NCBI GenBank assembly: GCA_937873225.1
Contig: CALMVN010000033.1
Span: forward strand, 1-37,133
Source: an uncultured Acetobacteraceae bacterium
GTDB lineage: Bacteria > Pseudomonadota > Alphaproteobacteria > Acetobacterales > Acetobacteraceae
Direction: 5' to 3'
Length of the DNA: 37,133 bases
Position numbers and translations under genes: made by a program. A model generated the notes under the pieces. It searched no databases and was not told the origin of the DNA. It saw only the letters and a program-made list of their open reading frames with translations. Below, in pieces: positions 31,190 through 37,133 of the stretch (position 1 is its first letter; each line of letters opens with the position of its first letter).

Positions 31190-32655
31190 CTAGCTGTCGA
31201 GCGCCCTCAGCGCGTTCCCGCCGGCTGCGTGCAGCTGCCGGTAGCGTTCGATCCGAGCCGCATAGGCATCCGCCAGCGCCGGATCGGGAAGAACCGTTTC
31301 CTCGCGCTCCGGCGGCGTGCAGACCAGCTCCGGTGCCTCGCCGGTGACCGCCATGCGGGCGAGGCGCGCCGCACCGAACGCCCCGCCATGCTCCCCCGCG
31401 GCCAGGCGGCGCAGCGGGATGCCGAGCGCCGAGGCGATGATGGCGATCCAGGTCCGCGAGCGCGAGCCGCCGCCGATCACGTCCGCACCCTCCACGGTCG
31501 TTCCCGACGCCGCCAGCGCGTCCAGGCAGTCGCGCATGGAGAACGCGACCCCTTCCAGCACCGCCTGGGTCAGCGCCGCGCGGTCGGTGTCGTAGGACAG
31601 CCCGGCGAACGCGCCGCGCACCATGCCGTCGTTGTGCGGCGTCCGCTCTCCGCCGAGATAGGGCAGGAACAGGGCCTGCGCCGGCCGTCGCGGCATCTCG
31701 ATCTCGCCCAGCAGCGCCGCCTCGTCCCGTCCCGCTATGCCGGCCCACCAGGCCAGCGAGGCGGCCGCGGAGAGCGTCACCCCCATCTGGTGCCAGGTGG
31801 CCGGGATGGCGTGGCAGAACGCGTGCACCGCCGCCGCCGGATACGGCCGGAACCGGTCGGTGGTGGCGAACAGCACGCCCGACGTGCCGAGCGACACGAA
31901 CGCGTCCCCCGGCCGGATCGCCGACAGCCCGACCGCGCCGGCCGCGTTGTCGCCGGCACCCCCGGCCACCACCGGCGGCCGCTCCATCCCCCAGGACCGC
32001 GCGATCTCCGGGCGCAGCACCCCGGCGGGCGCGTTGCCTTCCACCAGACGCGGCATCGCAGACCGGTCGAGCCCGGTCGCGTCGAGTGCCGCATCCGACC
32101 AGTCGCGCGCCCCCACGTCGAGCCACAGCGTGCCGGACGCGTCCGACATCTCCTCGACCAGCTCGCCGGTCAGGCGGTAGCGGATCCACGCCTTGGGCAG
32201 CAGCACCGTGCGGGTGGCGGCGAACAGCGCCGGCTCGTGCCGCTTCACCCACAGCAGCTTGGGCGCCGTGAAGCCCGGCATGGCGATGTTGCCGGCCACC
32301 TGCCGCGACTCCGGGAAAGCCCGCTCGAACGCCGCGCATTCCGCGGTCGAGCGCACGTCGTTCCACAGGATCGCCGGACGCAGCACCGCGCCCGACGCGT
32401 CGAGCAGCACCGCCCCGTGCATCTGTCCGGACAGCCCGATCCCGGAGACCGCCGCGAGCGCCGCGCCGTGCTCGCGCCTGAGCGCCGCCACCGCGTCGAG
32501 CGTCGCCTGCCACCAGGCCTCCGGATCCTGCTCGCTGTGCCCGGGCGCCGGCCTGGACACCGACAAGGCGACCGACGCGCTCCCGACCGCGCGCTGCTCG
32601 CCGTCGACCAGAAGCGCCTTGACCGCCGAGGTGCCGTAGTCGAGGCCCAGGAACA

Positions 32656-32656
<1 letters not shown>
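31190..32656 (-). CDS. xylB: Xylulokinase
   Basis: Phosphorylates D-xylulose to xylulose 5-phosphate for the pentose phosphate pathway. The 488-residue FGGY-family kinase starts with MFLGLDYGTSAVKALLVD and has the XylB motif GLSGQMHGAVLLD, the WNDVRS segment, the catalytic GAGDNAAGAVG region, and the C-terminal FGGY signature area with GVAFSMRDCLDAL and GGGSRSRTW. Its ATG shares one base with the stop of the upstream transporter ATPase gene, so it belongs to that operon. In sorbitol/mannitol (smo) clusters this kinase uses xylulose formed from arabitol or xylitol. Confidence 0.92.
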
Positions 32657-33759
<1,103 letters not shown>

Positions 33760-33769
33760 GATGGGGTTC

Positions 33770-34585
33770 CTACTTGACCGCGCCGAAGGTGAGGCCCTGC
33801 ACCAGCTGCTTCTGGCTGAACCAGCCGAAGATCAGGATCGGCGCCACCGCCATGGTCGACGCGGCCGACAGCTTGGCGAAGAACAGGCCTTCGGGCGACG
33901 AGAACGAGGCGATGAAGGCGGTGAGGGGGGCTGCGTGCGACGAGGTGAGGTTGAGGCTCCAGAACGCCTCGTTCCAGCACAGGATCAGCGACAGCAGCCC
34001 GGTGGAGGCGACCCCGGGCAGGGTCAGCGGCATCAGCAGGTGGTACACCTCGCCCCAGGTGGTGGCGCCGTCCATGCGGCCGGCCTCCAGGATCTCGTGC
34101 GGCACCTCCTTGTAGAAGGTGAACAGCATCCAGACCACGATCGGCAGGTTCATCAGCGCGTAGATGCCGATCAGCCCGGAGCGGGTGTCCAGCAGCCCGG
34201 TGGTGCGGAACAGAAGGTAGATCGGCACCAGCACGCCCACCGGCGGCAGCATCTTGGTCGACAGCATCCACAGCAGGGTGCCGCGGGTGCGCGGCGTCGG
34301 GTGGAACGCCATCGAGTACGCCGCCGGGATCGCCAGCGCCAGCGCCAGCACCGTTCCCCCGAGCGAGATGGCGATGCTGTTGAAGGCAAAGGCGAGGTAG
34401 TCGGCGCGTGCGAACACCTCGCCGTAGGACGCCAGCGTGGGCTGGAAGAACAGCCGCGCCGTGATGGCGTCGGTCTCGCTCTTGAAGCTGGTCAGCACCA
34501 TCCAGAAGATCGGGAAGAACAGCAGCAGCGCCACCGCCCAGCCGAGCACGGCGACCAGGATCCGCTTGGCCAAGCTGTCGGTCAT
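33770..34585 (-). CDS. smoG: Polyol ABC transporter permease, SmoG/MalG type
   Basis: One of the two membrane subunits of the importer. The 271 residues have six hydrophobic helices. The first is within 10-30, and the cytosolic EAA loop is [20 protein letters not shown]. The ATG at 34585 lies one base from the stop of the preceding permease gene, and it begins at the first conserved residues ([16 protein letters not shown]). The long open frame upstream of that ATG is overlap with smoF and not part of this product. Confidence 0.87.
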   Translation of the reverse strand: MTDSLAKRILVAVLGWAVALLLFFPIFWMVLTSFKSETDAITARLFFQPTLASYGEVFARADYLAFAFNSIAISLGGTVLALALAIPAAYSMAFHPTPRTRGTLLWMLSTKMLPPVGVLVPIYLLFRTTGLLDTRSGLIGIYALMNLPIVVWMLFTFYKEVPHEILEAGRMDGATTWGEVYHLLMPLTLPGVASTGLLSLILCWNEAFWSLNLTSSHAAPLTAFIASFSSPEGLFFAKLSAASTMAVAPILIFGWFSQKQLVQGLTFGAVK

Positions 34586-34586
34586 C

Positions 34587-35501
34587 TCAGGTCTCCAGCC
34601 GCCGGGCGACGGTGCGCACCAGGAAGAAGGCGACGATGTTGGCCAGCAGGATCGCCACCACGCCGCCGGCCGAGGCGCCGCCCACGTCGAACTGCAGCAG
34701 CGCCCGGGCATAGATCAGGAAGGCGAGGTTGGTGGTGGCGTTGCCCGGCCCGCCCGAGGTGGTGACGAAGATCTCCGCGAACACGCTGAGCAGGAAGATC
34801 GTCTCGATCATGATCACCACGCTGATCGCCCGCGACAAATGCGGCAGCGTGATGAAGAAGAACTGCGCGATCATCCCGGCGCCGTCCATGCGCGCCGCCT
34901 CGCGCTGCTCGTTGTCGAGCGACTGCACCGCGGTCAGCAGGATCAGCAGCGCGAACGGCAGCCATTCCCAGGACACGATCCCGATCACCGAGGCCAGCGG
35001 GAACTGCGAGAACCAGTCCACCGGCTGCATCCCGAAGGCACGCGCGACCACGCCCAGCACGCCGTAGATCGGGTGCATCATCAGGTTCTTCCATACCAGG
35101 GCGGCCACCGTCGGCATGACGAAGAACGGCGAGATCGCCAGCACCCGGGCGACGTTGCGCCCGGGGAACGGCTGGTTGAACAGCACCGCGAGCAGGGTGC
35201 CGAGGCCGACCGTGATCACCAGCACCGAGGCCAGCAGCACCAGGGTGTTGCGCAAGGAGGCCCAGAAGTCCGGGTCGGTGACCAGGTAGGCGTAGTTGTT
35301 GATGCCGGCGAAGCCTTGGGTCGTCGGGTCGAGCAGGTTGTAGTTCCTGAACGAGAACCACAGCGTCATCACCAGCGGGACGATCATCCACACCAGCAGC
35401 ACGAGCACGGAAGGCATGACCAGGAAGCTCCGCGCCGGGGCGGACGCGGCGGGTGCCGCGTCTCCCGGTGCGGTCCCGGCCTCGATCGAGGTCGCCGACA
35501 T
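34587..35501 (-). CDS. smoF: Polyol ABC transporter permease, SmoF/MalF type
   Basis: The second membrane subunit. The 304 residues have an N-terminal Ala/Pro-rich cytosolic tail of about 25 residues, then six helices. The EAA loop is EAARMDGAGMIAQFFFITLP. It follows the binding-protein gene by 12 bases and is followed almost at once by smoG. Typical length for the shorter MalF-like subunits of sugar alcohol and monosaccharide systems. Confidence 0.87.
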   Translation of the reverse strand: MSATSIEAGTAPGDAAPAASAPARSFLVMPSVLVLLVWMIVPLVMTLWFSFRNYNLLDPTTQGFAGINNYAYLVTDPDFWASLRNTLVLLASVLVITVGLGTLLAVLFNQPFPGRNVARVLAISPFFVMPTVAALVWKNLMMHPIYGVLGVVARAFGMQPVDWFSQFPLASVIGIVSWEWLPFALLILLTAVQSLDNEQREAARMDGAGMIAQFFFITLPHLSRAISVVIMIETIFLLSVFAEIFVTTSGGPGNATTNLAFLIYARALLQFDVGGASAGGVVAILLANIVAFFLVRTVARRLET

Positions 35502-35513
35502 CGGGCAGCGCTC

Positions 35514-36851
35514 CTACTTCTTGGGGTAGCCGGCCTGCCGCATGGTGCGCGCGGTGGCGGACTGCGCCGACGCCAGCGCCTGGTCCACCGTGTCCTGCCC
35601 GGTCAGCACGCCGGCCATGGTCTGTCCGACCTGGGTGCCGATACCCTGGAACTCTGGGATCGCGACGAACTGCGCGCCCGTGTAGGGGCGCGGATGCTCG
35701 GTCTGGCCGTTCGGGTTGGCGGAGTTGATCGCGGCGAGCACGAAGCCGGCGAACGGCGCCACCGCCTTGTAGTCCGGGTTGTCGTAGGTGCTCTGGCGGG
35801 TGCCGGGCGGCACCGCGACCCAGCCGTTCTGCTTCGCCACCAGCGCCACGTACTCCTTGGAGGTCGCCCAGGTGATGAAGGTGCGCGCAGCCTCCTGCTG
35901 CTTGGAGGAGGCCGGGATCGCCAGGTTCCAGCTCCACAGCCAGGTCGGGCCGCCGGTATAGGAGCCGGTCGGGATCGGCGCGAAGCCGACCCTATCGGCC
36001 ACCTGGCTCTGCTTCTTGTCGAACAGCAGGCCCGAGGCGACCGTGGAGTCGATCCACATGCCGCAGTGGCCCGACGAGAACAGCGCCAGGGTCTCGTTGA
36101 AGCCGTTCGACGACACGCCGGGCGGCCCGTCCGCCTTCAGGATGTCGGCATAGTAGGTGATGGCGGTGTGCCACGCCGGGGTGTTGATGGTGGGCTTCCA
36201 GCTGTCGTTGAACCATTGCCCGCCATCGGCATCCACCAGGGTGGTGACGTAGGCCATGTTCTCGCCCCAGCCCGGCTTGCCGCGCAGGCACATGCCGTAG
36301 ACCTGGTTGCCCTTGTCGGTGATCTTGTCGGCGAACTGCCGGATCTGGTCATAGGTGGGCTGCGCCGGCATGGTCAGGCCGGCCTTCTTGAACAGGTCGG
36401 TGCGATAGTAGGTCATCGCACTCTCGGCGTAGAACGGCAGCCCGTACAGCTTGCCCTGATAGGTCAGGCCCTGCGCCACCGGATGGAGCAGGTCGTTCAC
36501 GTCGTAGGACGCCGGCAGGTTGTCCATCGGCACCAGCCACTTCTGCTTGGCCCAGATCGGCACCTCGTAGTTGCCGATGGTCATCACGTCGAACTGGCCG
36601 GCATGGGTGGCGATGTCGGTGGTGACGCGCTGGCGCAGCACGTTCTCCTCCAGCACCACCCAGCGGACGTGGATGTCCGGGTGCTGCTGCTCGAACACCG
36701 AGGACAGCTTCTGCATCACCACCATGTCCCCGTTGTTCACGGTGGCCACGGTGATGGTGGAATCGGCCAGGGCGCCGGTCGCGGCGACCACGCCTGCCGA
36801 CAGCACGGTGGTCGCCGCCAGCACCTGAAGGCTGGCGAAGCGCTTGAACAT
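35514..36851 (-). CDS. smoE: Polyol-type ABC transporter substrate-binding protein
   Basis: Periplasmic receptor that captures the sugar alcohol and delivers it to the permeases. The 445 residues start with a signal peptide (MFKRFASLQVLAATTVLSAG) with likely cleavage at ALA-DS near residue 30. The mature protein has the two-lobed family 1 layout, with EENVLRQRVTTDIAT, FDVMTIGNYEVPIWAKQ and LYGLPFYAESAMTYYRTDLF, which resemble sorbitol/mannitol-binding SmoE proteins. GGGAG precedes the ATG at 36851; the frame extends upstream to 37001 without conserved sequence. It is the first gene of the minus-strand operon. The exact substrate is inferred from similarity and from xylB. Confidence 0.85.
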   Translation of the reverse strand: MFKRFASLQVLAATTVLSAGVVAATGALADSTITVATVNNGDMVVMQKLSSVFEQQHPDIHVRWVVLEENVLRQRVTTDIATHAGQFDVMTIGNYEVPIWAKQKWLVPMDNLPASYDVNDLLHPVAQGLTYQGKLYGLPFYAESAMTYYRTDLFKKAGLTMPAQPTYDQIRQFADKITDKGNQVYGMCLRGKPGWGENMAYVTTLVDADGGQWFNDSWKPTINTPAWHTAITYYADILKADGPPGVSSNGFNETLALFSSGHCGMWIDSTVASGLLFDKKQSQVADRVGFAPIPTGSYTGGPTWLWSWNLAIPASSKQQEAARTFITWATSKEYVALVAKQNGWVAVPPGTRQSTYDNPDYKAVAPFAGFVLAAINSANPNGQTEHPRPYTGAQFVAIPEFQGIGTQVGQTMAGVLTGQDTVDQALASAQSATARTMRQAGYPKK

Positions 36852-36946
36852 GGAAGGTACTCCCGGAACCGCTTTTTTATGGGCCAGCCCAGGCTGGCAG
36901 ACCGCGAGCGTGTCATTGCGGTTGAAGCGCGTCAACGGTTGAACCG
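36852..36946 (-). promoter_or_regulatory. Control region of the polyol operon with repeated palindrome-like sites
   Basis: Two similar sites lie 17 bases apart: CGGTTGAACCG (36936-36946, a perfect palindrome around a central G) and CGGTTGAAGCG (36919-36929, one mismatch). Between them, the minus strand has TTGACG (36935-36930), a possible -35 element, though no good -10 follows. Closer to the gene is the inverted repeat GCCAGCC-CA-GGCTGGC (36883-36898) and an A-rich run on the minus strand (36879-36873). The pattern suggests a regulator binding as two dimers on one face of the helix. No regulator gene is in the window. Confidence 0.35.
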
Positions 36947-37133
36947 CACCACGCGCCAGGAGACGGTGGGCGGGCGGACCGGCCGGCCGGACGCGCCGCA
37001 AGCGGACAGGCCTGAGGAGGGAAGGGGGAGGCAGCGGCAGCCGACGGGCGCGCGTTTCCGGCCGGGCTGGCCGGGTCCGGGGGACGCGGACGGGCTTGGC
37101 GCAGACGACGAAGCGCGGGCAGGCCTTCCGGCC

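Noticed and set aside
30801-32513. 570-codon minus-strand frame covering xylB in another frame
   Set aside because: It overlaps the clear xylulokinase in a different frame and has the low-complexity composition of a shadow frame.

Overview
The window is GC-rich by eye, with third codon positions almost all G or C. Most genes form housekeeping blocks typical of Alphaproteobacteria. The order nuo operon - birA - RNase J - proS - lolC - lolD - dnaE, plus an insertion-free prolyl-tRNA synthetase, points to the Rhodospirillales/Acetobacteraceae side of the class. That placement is inference, because no rRNA is present. I saw no insertion sequence, integrase, prophage or CRISPR array.

Layout. (1) 1-55: 3' half of a tRNA-Asp. 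(2) 224-13213: a tightly packed respiratory complex I operon, nuoABCDEFGHIJKLN. It holds 13 of the usual 14 genes: nuoM is absent, and the nuoL stop overlaps the nuoN start. (3) 13227-15833: birA and an RNase J gene, without the coaX often found between them. (4) 15834-16249: a structured non-coding stretch with two strong inverted repeats, one a convincing terminator. (5) 16250-19529: proS, lolC and lolD. (6) 19594-24812: topoisomerase IB, an SRPBCC protein and dnaE. (7) 24825-25937: a divergent SnoaL-like gene and TetR regulator sharing two palindromic operators. (8) 26017-27147: an acyltransferase-3 membrane protein on the minus strand. (9) 27330-29985: rpsB, tsf and recO, with recO in the place where pyrH-frr is common. 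(10) 29986-30961: a minus-strand coding remnant and a small predicted secreted protein. (11) 31190-36851, minus strand: a polyol-type ABC importer (smoEFGK order) followed by xylB.

How the genes work together. Complex I transfers electrons from NADH to quinone and pumps protons; without NuoM its membrane arm would lack one antiporter-like subunit unless the gene lies elsewhere. BirA biotinylates carboxylases, RNase J processes RNA, ProS charges tRNA-Pro, LolCD releases lipoproteins from the inner membrane, DnaE replicates the chromosome, RpsB and EF-Ts serve translation, and RecO serves recombinational repair. The minus-strand operon should import a sugar alcohol and phosphorylate the derived xylulose, but the linking dehydrogenases are not in the window.

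The best candidates for something new are the nuoM-less complex I operon, two hairpins that would hide ribosome binding sites (before the SRPBCC gene and around the recO start codon), the structured leader before proS, and the TetR/SnoaL operator pair. The 228 bases between 30962 and 31189 hold nothing I can support.
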